From Alkaliphilus pronyensis (GTDB taxonomy: Bacteria > Bacillota > Clostridia > Peptostreptococcales > Natronincolaceae), in contig NZ_WBZC01000057.1 in assembly GCF_009017275.1 (NCBI RefSeq), positions 1 to 36,796 of the forward strand: a stretch of 36,796 nucleotides of DNA, written 5' to 3'. Shown piece after piece: positions 16,058 to 24,111 of the stretch. Made by a program: the position numbers and the translations under genes. Below the pieces are notes generated by a model that saw only the letters and a program-made list of their open reading frames with translations, was not told the DNA's origin and did no database searches. The stretch's first letter is position 1, and each line of letters starts with the position of its first letter.

Positions 16058-17176
16058 TTATTGTACCTCTGCTTCCAAACGCCTGTATATCGAGGAAACA
16101 CCCTTCCACCAATTCTTATCCTCAGCATATTTTCTATTAATCCACTTAAAGGGGTCGACATCTTGAGGTCGATCCTTTGATAGGTTTATAACAGTACGTG
16201 CAGCTATAGCAGATGAATCTGAAATATCAGTGTTATAGCTTTGCCAGCTATTAAATACATTAAAGGGATTATTTGCAATTTTTGTTGCAGAAGGATGGTC
16301 TTTTGGAACAAAGCCTTGCTCATGGCCAGCAATGGCAAATAGAATTAATGGATTCAATTGAAATTCCCTTGAAACTTCAATTATAGATGAAAAGTATGGC
16401 TCTTCAACTAATATAGAATTGCGGGTTCTTAAATAGGCCTTAAGCTTAAAACCGTCTATATCCTTATAATAAAAATTTTCTGGTAGGTGGGTGTATTTGC
16501 GTATAACAACCTCTTCGATAACTGGTGGCTCTGGCAACCTATCTGCTTTAGGTTCAGAAGCAGCCTGTTGTTCAATTGCTAATATAATCAAAACACTTAA
16601 TATTAAGAAAACAAATCTATATTTTTTGAAGTCCTTAAGCTTCAATAGCCTTTCCATATAAAGGGGAAGCCCTTTAGCCAAATCGTAATTACCGTCTCCA
16701 GTAGAATTATCCAATACATTGGTATATACAAATCTACTAGAATTATCATCTATGCTTCTTTTATATTGATACTCTTTAATAGTCTGTGTATTAATAGGAG
16801 TACTTACATAGCAATTGACCCATAGAGAAACACAGCTAAAGAAATCATCATCCTTAACATCTAATGAAAGAGTAGCCTCTAGTATGTCATTGAAAAAAAT
16901 ACCCTCTTGACTAGTAAAAAGTCCTTGTGATAATAGTTTTCTTTTTATTAGTGGACGATATTGAATGGGAAACCCGACTAAGCTTTTATCCAGTATTCCT
17001 AAAATAGCATTTCCAAGAATCTCAGCCCTCTTTTTAGCATTACTATGGGGGTATTTTAGCTCTATGTATCTTCTTAGCCTACTAATTTCCTCCTTTTCAA
17101 TTACCTTTAAGGACATTAGCTCCTTTATAAAGCTCTCCAAAATATCACATCCTGTTAAATCTGTTTTATATAACAA
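16058..17176 (-). CDS. Membrane-anchored glucosaminidase/lysozyme-like protein
   Basis: 372 residues, starting at TTG 17176 with AAAGGG about 5 nt upstream. A cytoplasmic-looking N-terminal region of ~185 residues has no family I recognise. One membrane helix (about 188-205, VFLILSVLIILAI) follows, then a short linker. An extracellular C-terminal domain (about 255-370) resembles the lysozyme-like fold of bacterial glucosaminidases, with NPLILFAIAGHEQGF (candidate catalytic E286), NNPFNVFNSW and YAEDKNWWKGVSSIYRRL. It would act on peptidoglycan from the outer membrane face. The large N-terminal domain fused through a single helix is unusual and could sense or anchor. It converges with exonuclease III. 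Confidence 0.65.
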   Translation of the reverse strand: MLYKTDLTGCDILESFIKELMSLKVIEKEEISRLRRYIELKYPHSNAKKRAEILGNAILGILDKSLVGFPIQYRPLIKRKLLSQGLFTSQEGIFFNDILEATLSLDVKDDDFFSCVSLWVNCYVSTPINTQTIKEYQYKRSIDDNSSRFVYTNVLDNSTGDGNYDLAKGLPLYMERLLKLKDFKKYRFVFLILSVLIILAIEQQAASEPKADRLPEPPVIEEVVIRKYTHLPENFYYKDIDGFKLKAYLRTRNSILVEEPYFSSIIEVSREFQLNPLILFAIAGHEQGFVPKDHPSATKIANNPFNVFNSWQSYNTDISDSSAIAARTVINLSKDRPQDVDPFKWINRKYAEDKNWWKGVSSIYRRLEAEVQ

Positions 17177-17379
17177 TTGCCCTTTAATTATATCCTAAAA
17201 TAGAATATTTTACTAATTGTAAATTAGAAGAAAATCCTATATATTAAAAAACACAGGGAGAATTTTGTCTAAATTTATAGAAAATTGGTGAAAAAATAGG
17301 CCTATTTTACTAAAATTGTGTTTGAAGATGTTTTAGAAGGATATATATATCACCATAAAACAGCTGTTATATATATTAA
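17177..17379. other. Divergent intergenic region with a 16-bp palindrome
   Basis: This region separates the minus-strand glucosaminidase-like gene from the riboswitch. AAAATAGG (17293-17300) and CCTATTTT (17301-17308) form a perfect palindrome without spacer, a candidate operator between the divergent promoters. A possible -35 TTGAAG (17322-17327) with TATATA 16 nt downstream could drive the riboswitch transcript. No coding potential is seen. Confidence 0.35.
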
Positions 17380-17472
17380 TATTTCGATAAGGGCAAACCT
17401 TCTGAAAGGAGGGGACGCAAAGCTTTGGATCTAAGGAAGCATTTTTTTCTATGATTGCCAGGTGCCGAAATA
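17380..17472 (+). ncRNA. Cyclic di-GMP-I (GEMM) riboswitch
   Basis: The conserved GEMM-I core is present in order: GGGCAAACC, a short GAAA-capped hairpin, GGACGCAAAGC, GGATCTAAGG, and GATTGCCAGGTGCCG. The P1 helix can be drawn as seven pairs between 17380-17386 (TATTTCG) and 17466-17472 (CGAAATA). Class I aptamers bind c-di-GMP with high affinity and often control motility, chemotaxis and surface genes. The aptamer ends about 70 nt before the chemoreceptor start. The segment GGTGC (17461-17465) can pair with GCACC (17498-17502) of the downstream hairpin, giving a plausible switching mechanism. Confidence 0.93.
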
Positions 17473-17473
17473 A

Positions 17474-17520
17474 TAAAGTAGTATACTTTATATTTATGCA
17501 CCCCTATGGGTGCTTAAATA
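17474..17520 (+). promoter_or_regulatory. Riboswitch expression platform hairpins
   Basis: Two perfect hairpins follow the aptamer: TAAAGTA/TACTTTA (17474-17490), then GCACCC/GGGTGC (17498-17513, loop CTAT) with a weak U tract. The left arm of the second is complementary to the aptamer's 3' GGTGC, so ligand binding could decide whether the hairpin forms. Whether it acts as a terminator or affects translation is not certain, because the U tract is poor. Confidence 0.55.
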
Positions 17521-17544
17521 ATTACAAAGAAAGAAGGAGATCAA

Positions 17545-19545
17545 ATGAAAAAGCTAAGTTCAAAATTGATTATTAGTATAACCCTATTAATTTTGGTGGT
17601 ATCTATTGGACTTGGATTATTAAGCTATATAGCTGCCTCTAGGGCATTAGAGGATGAAATAGAAGCTGCTTTAATGAGTAAGGCAGAGGATGTAGTTAAA
17701 ATTATAGAAAACAAGCTTGAAGCCTACATAGCTCCCCTAGAGGTGGTTGCCAGTATAAACACTATTAATCAACCCCTTATAGAGTGGCAAGAAAAGCTAC
17801 CCATCCTTCAAAGAGAAGTAGAAAACCAAGGCTTTAACGAGATGGGTATAGCAGATTTAAATGGTAATATGAGAAGCTCCAATGGAAAAACTGTGAAAAT
17901 TGCTGATAGAGATTATTTTAAGCAGGCTAAAGCAGGAGAAGCTGCTGTATCTGAACCAATAGTTAGTAAGATAGACAATTCAATTGTTGTAGCAATTGCT
18001 GTACCTATATTAAACAATAATGAGATTGTAGGAGTACTGGTGGGATTAGCAGATGGTATGGAACTAAGTAATATAGCTAGTGAGATAACATTAGGTAAGA
18101 CAGGGTATGGTTATATTATAGACAGAAATGGAACAACTATAGGACATAAGGATACTGAATTAGTAATGAATCAGGTTAATTACCTACAGGATTTAAAGGA
18201 TGACCCAGAATTTGCTGGTTTAATTCAAGTATTAGCAAGAATGACTGAAGGAGAAAAAGGAGTGGGTAGCTACGAGTATCAAGGTACTGAAAGGTATATG
18301 GGCTTTGCTCCACTAAAATATAATGGGTGGTCTGTTGCTGCTGGGGCAATGTCTACTGAGATTACGGAAAGATTAAATTCCATCAGAGTTAGTTTAACGA
18401 TAACTACCTTAGCTGCAATAGTATTAGGAATAATTATAGCTACAATATTGGGTAAGTCTTTAACAAAGCCCATTGTTGCAATGACAGGTTATTCGGAAAA
18501 AATTGCTAACCTAGATATAACTACTGATATAGAAAAACAGTATAAAGAGAGAAAAGATGAAATAGGAACACTAGCCAATGGCTTTCAAACGGTTATTAAT
18601 AATTTAAGGGTTTTTGTTGAAGAGGTAGATTTAGCTTCTACAAATGTAGCAGCTGTATCACAACAGCTTACTGCAACCTCAGAACAATCCTCAGCGGCAG
18701 CAAATGAGGTAGCAAGAGCAATAGAAGAAATAGCCATGTCAGCAGGTGAACAAGCAAAGGAAACAGAAGAAGGAGCAATGGAATCAACAAAACTAGCAGG
18801 TAATATAGAAAATGTAATTAAGTCATCTAAAGAAATGCTTACTGCAACAGAGAGTACAGAAGAGCTTAAAGATAATGGATTAGATATTGTGAAGGACCTA
18901 CTAGATAAAACTGAGTTAAGCAAACGTGCAACCGATAATATCTACAATGTTATTAAGGAGACAAATGAAAATGCAGGTCTGATAAATTCTGCCAGTACAA
19001 CAATAGCTTCAATTGCAGACCAAACAAACCTATTGGCACTTAATGCAGCTATAGAAGCAGCAAGGGCAGGTGAGGCAGGAAAAGGCTTTGCAGTTGTGGC
19101 AGATGAAATACGAAAGCTGGCTGAAGAATCTGCTAAGTCCACTAATAGGATAGATGAAGTTGTCAAGAAGCTTCAAGAAAAGTCATTGGATGCAGTAAAG
19201 AGCGTTGAAACTGTCGGTGAAATTATGATATCACAAAACAGAGCAGTTAACTTAACAGGAGAAGTATTTGAAAAATTAGCAGGTGCTATTCAGCAATCAA
19301 AAGAAAGAGCCCAAATGGTTAGTGAGCTAGGAAAGGAAATGGATGAAAAGAAAAACAGTATTATGGAGACATTACAAAGTCTTTCAGCAATCTCAGAGGA
19401 AAATGCAGCAAGTGCAGAAGAAGTATCAGCATCTTCTGAAGAGCAAACAGCAGGTTTACAGGAAATTGCAAACTCTAGTGAATCCTTATCAAAGCTTGCA
19501 ATTGATTTACAAAGATTAATAAGTAGATTTACCTATAAATCATAG
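17545..19545 (+). CDS. Methyl-accepting chemotaxis protein with Cache sensor domain
   Basis: 666 residues. It has an N-terminal membrane helix (~9-31), an extracytoplasmic dCache-type domain (~35-270) with ESR-like [20 protein letters not shown] and [15 protein letters not shown], and a second helix (~278-302). A HAMP domain (~303-357) and the cytoplasmic signalling coiled coil follow. The hairpin tip is [20 protein letters not shown] and then [16 protein letters not shown], the CheA/CheW contact. Small amphipathic ligands such as amino acids are common Cache inputs, but the ligand here is unknown. AAGGAGAT lies upstream of ATG. The c-di-GMP riboswitch in its leader implies expression is tuned to c-di-GMP. 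No che genes are nearby. Confidence 0.95.
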   Translation: MKKLSSKLIISITLLILVVSIGLGLLSYIAASRALEDEIEAALMSKAEDVVKIIENKLEAYIAPLEVVASINTINQPLIEWQEKLPILQREVENQGFNEMGIADLNGNMRSSNGKTVKIADRDYFKQAKAGEAAVSEPIVSKIDNSIVVAIAVPILNNNEIVGVLVGLADGMELSNIASEITLGKTGYGYIIDRNGTTIGHKDTELVMNQVNYLQDLKDDPEFAGLIQVLARMTEGEKGVGSYEYQGTERYMGFAPLKYNGWSVAAGAMSTEITERLNSIRVSLTITTLAAIVLGIIIATILGKSLTKPIVAMTGYSEKIANLDITTDIEKQYKERKDEIGTLANGFQTVINNLRVFVEEVDLASTNVAAVSQQLTATSEQSSAAANEVARAIEEIAMSAGEQAKETEEGAMESTKLAGNIENVIKSSKEMLTATESTEELKDNGLDIVKDLLDKTELSKRATDNIYNVIKETNENAGLINSASTTIASIADQTNLLALNAAIEAARAGEAGKGFAVVADEIRKLAEESAKSTNRIDEVVKKLQEKSLDAVKSVETVGEIMISQNRAVNLTGEVFEKLAGAIQQSKERAQMVSELGKEMDEKKNSIMETLQSLSAISEENAASAEEVSASSEEQTAGLQEIANSSESLSKLAIDLQRLISRFTYKS

Positions 19546-19601
19546 AATAAAAAGTATCAATATAAATATAATAGTAGAAAACAATTATGATTACTTATTT
19601 G

Positions 19602-19632
19602 TTGCACCAATTGTACTCCCTCTACTTATAAT
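19602..19632 (+). promoter_or_regulatory. Possible promoter of the selenoprotein gene
   Basis: TATAAT (19627-19632) is preceded by TTGCAC (19602-19607) with a 19-nt spacer, slightly long for a sigma-A promoter. It lies 40 nt before the start codon at 19673. No terminator is evident between the chemoreceptor gene and here, so read-through is also possible. Confidence 0.35.
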
Positions 19633-19672
19633 GTAAATATTAGAAGACTTAATGTTATAGGAGGAGTGTAGT

Positions 19673-19924
19673 ATGCTAACTAAAAAAGCACTTGAAGTTT
19701 TATTAAAACAGTCACAAAACAGTTTAACTATTGATGTAGCAAATAAGACAAATTGTTGAGTATTATATATGCAACCATCAGTTAAGGTGGGAAAGCCAAC
19801 GTATATTTATGATTTTAATTGCTATTCAATTGAGGGTCGTAGTATTTATGTAAATAAAAAGCTTCCCTTCAATAATCAGCTTATATCTTTTGTATTAGAA
19901 AATGCAGACATAAATACACAATAG
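19673..19924 (+). CDS. Small HesB-like selenoprotein with in-frame UGA (CC/Se motif type)
   Basis: An 83-residue product if TGA at 19757-19759 is read as selenocysteine 29. AGGAGGAG ends 6 nt before ATG 19673. The upstream part ends TIDVANKTNC, then Sec29, then the same frame stays open for 54 codons to TAG 19922-19924. Cys28-Sec29 forms a C-U pair. The layout (strand SLTIDV, C-U, later YSIEGRSIYVNKKL) resembles small HesB/IscA-like proteins. I recall a clostridial family annotated as CC/Se motif (seleno)protein with these features. A bacterial SECIS-like hairpin lies directly after the UGA. Function is unknown; redox or metal binding is likely. A pseudogene is the main alternative. Confidence 0.82.
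19766..19805 (+). promoter_or_regulatory. Candidate bacterial SECIS element
   Basis: An inner 5-bp stem, CCATC (19775-19779) and GGTGG (19786-19790) with one G.U pair, carries the 6-nt loop AGTTAA, whose second base is G. An outer stem pairs TATATG (19766-19771) with CGTATA (19800-19805). The loop starts 20 nt after the UGA. A G in the first two loop positions and a 16-37 nt distance are the known rules for bacterial SECIS recognition by SelB. The element lies within coding sequence, as expected in bacteria. Confidence 0.72.
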
Positions 19925-19997
19925 TTATAAAGCTATATTAATTGTAAACTAAATATAATTATGCTACTATAATACTATAGTAAATAAATAAATTAAA

Positions 19998-20095
19998 GCA
20001 CTGGGAGGGTTGGATAGGCCAACTGAGATAAGAACCCTATGATGTTCTTGATCCCCAATTACCTGATCTGGATAATACCAGCGGAGGGAAGGTGT
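19998..20095 (+). ncRNA. Thiamine pyrophosphate (TPP) riboswitch
   Basis: The conserved THI-box elements are present: GGGAGGG near 20003, CTGAGAT at 20023-20029, ACCTGATCTGGATAAT from 20061, and CCAGCGGAGGGAAGG to about 20092. P1 can pair GCAC (19998-20001) with GTGT (20092-20095). An extra arm, AAGAAC/GTTCTT (20030-20048), represents the variable P3a. TPP binding represses downstream thiamine genes, here the thiWDME operon. Confidence 0.96.
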
Positions 20096-20120
20096 ACTTA
20101 TAAAGCATAATATTATGTTT

Positions 20121-20160
20121 AAAACACATTTCCATTAGGTTATGTGTTTTTATTTTATTA
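20121..20160 (+). terminator. TPP-riboswitch-controlled terminator
   Basis: AAAACACAT (20121-20129) and ATGTGTTTT (20142-20150) form a 9-bp stem with a 12-nt loop followed by TATTTTATTATTTT. It stands between the aptamer and thiW, so it is the likely transcription-attenuation platform. Confidence 0.8.
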
Positions 20161-20183
20161 TTTTAAGAAGGGGATGGTATCAG

Positions 20184-20681
20184 TTGAAAATCAAAAAAGT
20201 GACATTATCTGCCCTATTAATTGCTATTGGTGTTGTAAGTGCCCATCTATTGTATGTACCTATTGGGGTAGCTAAGGCTTTTCCGGTTCAACATGCAATA
20301 AATATGCTTGCTGCCACTATATTAGGGCCAGCCTACGGAGTAGCAATAGCCTTTGTAATTTCTTTATTGAGAAACATATTAGGGGTAGGTTCACTCTTGG
20401 CCTTCCCAGGAAGCATGATAGGGGTTTATTTAGCCGCAGTTCTCTACAAGAAAACCCAAAGGCACCTATATGCCATGCTTGGAGAGGTAATTGGTACAGG
20501 AATTATTGGAGCATTAATATCCTACCCAGTTGCTAAATTATTCATGGGAAGAGAAGTAGCAATGTTTTTCTTTGTAATTCCGTTTTCAGCTAGTGCCGTA
20601 GTGGGGGTGTTATTGGGGGTTATAATACTTAAAATACTAATAAAGCTAAAGCCCATAAAAGACTTTAATGGAGGTATGTAG
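20184..20681 (+). CDS. thiW: ThiW, S component of an ECF-type thiazole/thiamine-precursor transporter
   Basis: 165 residues from TTG 20184, with AAGGGG about 10 nt upstream; a longer ATG at 20142 lies inside the terminator stem and is rejected. It has five to six hydrophobic helices. Conserved ThiW stretches are [40 protein letters not shown] and [19 protein letters not shown]. ThiW is the substrate-binding subunit of an energy-coupling-factor transporter and is usually linked to hydroxyethylthiazole uptake. The energising module is not in the window and is presumably shared. It is the first gene of the TPP-regulated operon. Confidence 0.93.
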   Translation: MKIKKVTLSALLIAIGVVSAHLLYVPIGVAKAFPVQHAINMLAATILGPAYGVAIAFVISLLRNILGVGSLLAFPGSMIGVYLAAVLYKKTQRHLYAMLGEVIGTGIIGALISYPVAKLFMGREVAMFFFVIPFSASAVVGVLLGVIILKILIKLKPIKDFNGGM

Positions 20682-20683
20682 AT

Positions 20684-21490
20684 ATGATGAAAAAAGTATT
20701 AACAATTGCTGGCTCAGATAGCTGTGGTGGAGCAGGTATACAGGCAGACTTAAAAACTTTTTCAGCCCATGGGGTTTATGGAATGAGTGTTATAACAGCT
20801 GTTACAGCTCAAAACACAAAAGGTGTATTTGCTGTTCAGGATATTTCACCACTATTAATCATTCAACAGCTAGAGGCAATATTTGATGACATAACCGTGG
20901 ACGCAGTAAAAATTGGAATGGTATCTCAAATAGAAACTATAGAAGCAATTGCAAAACAGCTAAAGAAATACTCTGTCAATAATATAGTGGTGGATCCAGT
21001 AATGATATCAAAAAGCGGGTATCATTTACTACAGTCTGATGCTAAAAACTCCTTAATAATGAATTTGCTACCTTTAGCAACTATTGTAACCCCTAACCTA
21101 ATGGAGGCAGAGGCTATAACAGGTATAAAAATTAATAGCCTCAAAGAGATTAAGGAGGCATCTACAATAATCCACAAAATGGGACCTAAGTATGTTTTGG
21201 TTAAAGGAGGTCACCTGGAGGGAGAAGCAACAGACCTATTATATGATGGCTCAAGCTTTATGGTCCTTCCGTCTGAAAGAATTAAAACCAAAAACACCCA
21301 CGGCACAGGCTGTACCTTATCATCTGCAATCGCCTCAAATATAGCTAAGGGACTAGGATTTACTGAGTCGGTTAAGGAGGCAAAAAAATATATTACAACA
21401 GCCATTAAGCATTCCTTTTCTATAGGTAAAGGGGTTGGACCAACCCATCATTTTTATGAACTATATAAAAAATCAGGACTAAATCTTTAG
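20684..21490 (+). CDS. thiD: Hydroxymethylpyrimidine (phosphate) kinase ThiD
   Basis: 268 residues. It phosphorylates hydroxymethylpyrimidine and its monophosphate to the diphosphate used by ThiE. The ribokinase-like fold signatures are [20 protein letters not shown] at the N-terminus, [11 protein letters not shown] and the anion-hole motif [16 protein letters not shown] with the catalytic Asp position represented by the GTGC loop. GGAGGT lies 8 nt before ATG 20684; a second ATG follows directly. It sits 2 nt after the thiW stop, clearly in the same operon. Confidence 0.96.
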   Translation: MMKKVLTIAGSDSCGGAGIQADLKTFSAHGVYGMSVITAVTAQNTKGVFAVQDISPLLIIQQLEAIFDDITVDAVKIGMVSQIETIEAIAKQLKKYSVNNIVVDPVMISKSGYHLLQSDAKNSLIMNLLPLATIVTPNLMEAEAITGIKINSLKEIKEASTIIHKMGPKYVLVKGGHLEGEATDLLYDGSSFMVLPSERIKTKNTHGTGCTLSSAIASNIAKGLGFTESVKEAKKYITTAIKHSFSIGKGVGPTHHFYELYKKSGLNL

Positions 21491-21506
21491 TTAAGGAGGA
21501 GTTTAT

Positions 21507-22319
21507 ATGAGTATAATGCATAAAGAATTTACAAGTATATTAAAGAAAATTAGAATGGATAAACCACTTGTTCATCATATTACAAATTATGTAACTGCAA
21601 ATGACTGTGCTAATGTTGTTTTATCATTGGGGGGAGCACCAGTCATGGCAGATGACCCAATTGAGGTTGAGGAAATGGTGTCTATAGCATCTTCTTTAGT
21701 CTTAAATATAGGTACCATAAACCATAATAAAATAGAAGCATTTATTAAAGCTGGCAAAAAGGCCAATCAGCTAGGAATACCTGTTATACTAGATCCTGTA
21801 GGGGTGGGTGCAACAAGCCTTAGGAGTGAAGCCATAAAGGAGATATTAGCAGAGGTTAAAATATCTGTATTGAGGGGAAATATGTCAGAAATAAAAAACA
21901 TATATGGTGTAAAGTCGTTAACTAGGGGAGTTGATTCTAGTGACGATACAATGGCAGGTGGTAGAGAAATTGCTGAATCCTTAGCTAAAACTCTAAAATG
22001 TATAATTGCAATAACTGGAAAAATAGATATTGTTTCTGATGGTAGAAAAACCTATTATATAAACCACGGCCACGAAAGACTTACCAAAATTACAGGAACT
22101 GGTTGCATGACAACCTCATTAATTGGGCTATGCTGTGGGGCTAAGGAGTCATATTTATATGGAGCAATATTAGGTGTTGTAATTATGGCTGCATCTGGTG
22201 AAAAGGCATATAATCAGCTGGAGGACATAGGTACCTATAGAGTTAAATTAATGGATTATATTAGTAGGTTTTCTATTGAAGAGATTGGTGGTGGAGAAAA
22301 AATACATGAAGCAAATTAA
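21507..22319 (+). CDS. thiM: Hydroxyethylthiazole kinase ThiM
   Basis: 270 residues. It phosphorylates 4-methyl-5-(2-hydroxyethyl)thiazole for salvage. Signatures are PLVHHITNYVTANDCANVVL, GGAPVMADDPIEVEEM, VILDPVGVGAT, LRGNMSEI and TGTGCMTTSLIG (family catalytic Cys/Gly loop). AAGGAGGAG lies about 8 nt upstream of ATG, 16 nt after thiD. The pathway is salvage, consistent with ThiW as thiazole importer. Its 3' end overlaps the thiE start by 14 nt. Confidence 0.96.
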   Translation: MSIMHKEFTSILKKIRMDKPLVHHITNYVTANDCANVVLSLGGAPVMADDPIEVEEMVSIASSLVLNIGTINHNKIEAFIKAGKKANQLGIPVILDPVGVGATSLRSEAIKEILAEVKISVLRGNMSEIKNIYGVKSLTRGVDSSDDTMAGGREIAESLAKTLKCIIAITGKIDIVSDGRKTYYINHGHERLTKITGTGCMTTSLIGLCCGAKESYLYGAILGVVIMAASGEKAYNQLEDIGTYRVKLMDYISRFSIEEIGGGEKIHEAN

Positions 22320-22932
22320 TATAGATTACAGGCTGTATCTAGTAACCGATAGAACTATATTAGGGGGGAAATCCTTCATTCATAGTATAGAAGAAGCTAT
22401 ATTAGGTGGAGTTACACTTATTCAGCTTAGGGAAAAGCATTCTACTGCTTTAGAATTTTACCAGCTAGGATTAAAAGTAAAGGAGCTTACTGCAAAATAC
22501 AATATACCCCTTATTATAAACGATAGAATAGATATAGCAGTTGCTCTAAATGCAGATGGAGTTCATGTGGGACAAAAAGATTTACCATGTAGAGTAGTTA
22601 GGAAATTAATAGGAGATAGTAAAATCTTAGGTGTATCTGCCGCCACCCTTGAGGAAGCTGAAAAAGCTGAAATGGAAGGTGCAGACTATATAGGGGTAGG
22701 AGCACTTTTTCCCACAGGTACAAAAGAGGACACTAGGGAAGTTACACTAGATAACCTTAGAAATATAAAAAAGACCATATCAATACCGGTGATAGGAATA
22801 GGTGGAATCAATAAGCATAATATTGAAGCTGTAAAGACTACAGGAATAGATGGAGCTGCTGTGGTATCCGCTATCTTAAGTCAAAAAAATATTAAAGAAG
22901 CTTCAAGGTATTTGTATGAAAAACTTACTTAA
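22306..22932 (+). CDS. thiE: Thiamine-phosphate synthase ThiE
   Basis: 208 residues from ATG 22306; a TTG start further upstream is less likely because GGTGGTGGAG lies 10 nt before this ATG. The enzyme joins HMP diphosphate with thiazole phosphate to give thiamine phosphate. TIM-barrel signatures are LYLVTDRTILGG, LIQLREKHSTA, IINDRIDIA, DGVHVGQKDLPC, GVGALFPTGTKED and VIGIGGINKHN. The start overlaps thiM by 14 nt, implying translational coupling. With ThiD and ThiM it completes salvage; thiC and thiG are absent here. Confidence 0.96.
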   Translation: MKQINIDYRLYLVTDRTILGGKSFIHSIEEAILGGVTLIQLREKHSTALEFYQLGLKVKELTAKYNIPLIINDRIDIAVALNADGVHVGQKDLPCRVVRKLIGDSKILGVSAATLEEAEKAEMEGADYIGVGALFPTGTKEDTREVTLDNLRNIKKTISIPVIGIGGINKHNIEAVKTTGIDGAAVVSAILSQKNIKEASRYLYEKLT

Positions 22933-22956
22933 GATAATTATAAAATCAGCTATATT

Positions 22957-22999
22957 CAATAACCCGTCTCTTTAGCTTTTACTTAAGGACGGGTTATTG
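22957..22999. terminator. Long inverted repeat, probable bidirectional terminator
   Basis: A 12-bp perfect stem, CAATAACCCGTC (22957-22968) and GACGGGTTATTG (22988-22999), has a 19-nt loop. It stands between the converging thiE and papain-like genes. Neither side has a clean U tract, so termination efficiency is uncertain. Confidence 0.5.
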
Positions 23000-23006
23000 C
23001 AGTTAG

Positions 23007-23621
23007 CTAAATAGAATTTAGTGCTTCCTTTGTATTTAAACCTATTGGTTCAGTAGTAAGACCATCTGACAATTGATAAACAGCATTAAATTTTCCATAC
23101 TGGCATATTAAGCCTTCAAAAAACACCTCAGCATTATTAATTAGAAACAAATCATTTGTTTTTATCAGCTCTGGAGGTTTATTGCTACTATAAATATTAC
23201 CCTTGATTAAAAGCTCAGAAACGAATTGGGAGCAGAAATAATGATATCTTCTCTTGAAGGGCTTGTTAAACATAACAGCAAATAACCCTAAAAGGTTGTA
23301 TTTATACTTCTCCCTTTCCTTTGTAAATTTTTCTACTTCATCTAATAAAGCATTATACTGATTTTCTGTAACAGAAATTCTATATACTAAGCATTTACTA
23401 AAGGGATATCGCTTGTAGACTCCATCAAGTATGTTTTCCTCAACAAAACCACCTGAAAATGGATTATTGGGATTAGTACGTCCAAATGAGTACATTTTTG
23501 TAAAATTATAGTCGAAGGATATGGAGGTATGAACATATTTAGCCCTGTCTATAGCATGAATAGTCTTAGAAAGCCATGTGCCTGTTCTAGTGAATATTAA
23601 GTAAATATATTTTGAGTTCAT
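23007..23621 (-). CDS. Permuted papain-like (NlpC/P60-superfamily, YiiX-like) protein
   Basis: 204 residues, no signal peptide. It shows the circularly permuted papain arrangement. A His precedes the Cys: YVHTSISFD (His near residue 31) and later YHYFCSQFVSELL (Cys near residue 128). Families with this order include YiiX/YebB-type hydrolases and LRAT-like enzymes that cleave or transfer acyl or peptide bonds. The substrate is unknown. GGAGC lies upstream. It is the last of the minus-strand genes here and has a 130-nt gap to the YciI gene. Confidence 0.65.
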   Translation of the reverse strand: MNSKYIYLIFTRTGTWLSKTIHAIDRAKYVHTSISFDYNFTKMYSFGRTNPNNPFSGGFVEENILDGVYKRYPFSKCLVYRISVTENQYNALLDEVEKFTKEREKYKYNLLGLFAVMFNKPFKRRYHYFCSQFVSELLIKGNIYSSNKPPELIKTNDLFLINNAEVFFEGLICQYGKFNAVYQLSDGLTTEPIGLNTKEALNSI

Positions 23622-23753
23622 ATACTATTGTTCAGCTCCTCAATAACTTTAAAGGAATTTCTAAAACTAAATTATTATACTCTATTATAGAAAGTAAGGG
23701 AAGCTTTTTTTTCAATAATATATACAGGTATATAATAGTAAATTAAAAAACCT

Positions 23754-24017
23754 CTATTCGATATTACTTCTCCATTCCTTTAATGTTAGCCTACGAGACT
23801 TGTGTAAAACAGCAGGATCATTTTCTGCAAGCTCCATTGCTTCCTCAAAGGAGGATGCCTTATATATAACTAAACCACCAGAGTGATCAGTAAAGGGTCC
23901 CTTTGCAAAAATCCTTCCATCATCAATATATTTTTGTAAATAAGCCTTATGCACTGTTAAAAGCTCTGCATCCTTTTTAGGATCAATTGTTTCAAGAATT
24001 GCTGCATATAATACCAT
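23754..24017 (-). CDS. YciI family protein
   Basis: 87 residues, typical YciI length. The pattern AELLTVHKAYLQKYIDDGRI with its His, FAKGPFTDHSGGLVIYKA and the NDPAVL motif with Asp define the family, a small ferredoxin-like fold with a His/Asp pocket. A role as enzyme or accessory subunit has been proposed for some members, but no common function is established. AGGAGGTG lies 8 nt before ATG. It lies between the papain-like protein and PlsY on the same strand. Confidence 0.92.
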   Translation of the reverse strand: MVLYAAILETIDPKKDAELLTVHKAYLQKYIDDGRIFAKGPFTDHSGGLVIYKASSFEEAMELAENDPAVLHKSRRLTLKEWRSNIE

Positions 24018-24111
24018 AAGTTTTCACCTCCTAATAAAAAAAACTTGTTTTATTATACCTTCCCATTACAGTTATAATTACGTAACTCCAGGAAAAAAGT
24101 CTATAGGAAGC

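Noticed and set aside
19673-19759. Reading the selenoprotein ORF as a 28-residue peptide or frameshifted pseudogene
   Set aside because: The frame stays open for 54 codons after the TGA with no shift, the ribosome binding site is strong, and a SECIS-like hairpin sits at the right distance. A pseudogene remains possible but is less likely.
20142-20183. N-terminal extension of ThiW from ATG 20142
   Set aside because: That ATG lies inside the riboswitch terminator stem and has no ribosome binding site; TTG 20184 has AAGGGG upstream and matches the family length.
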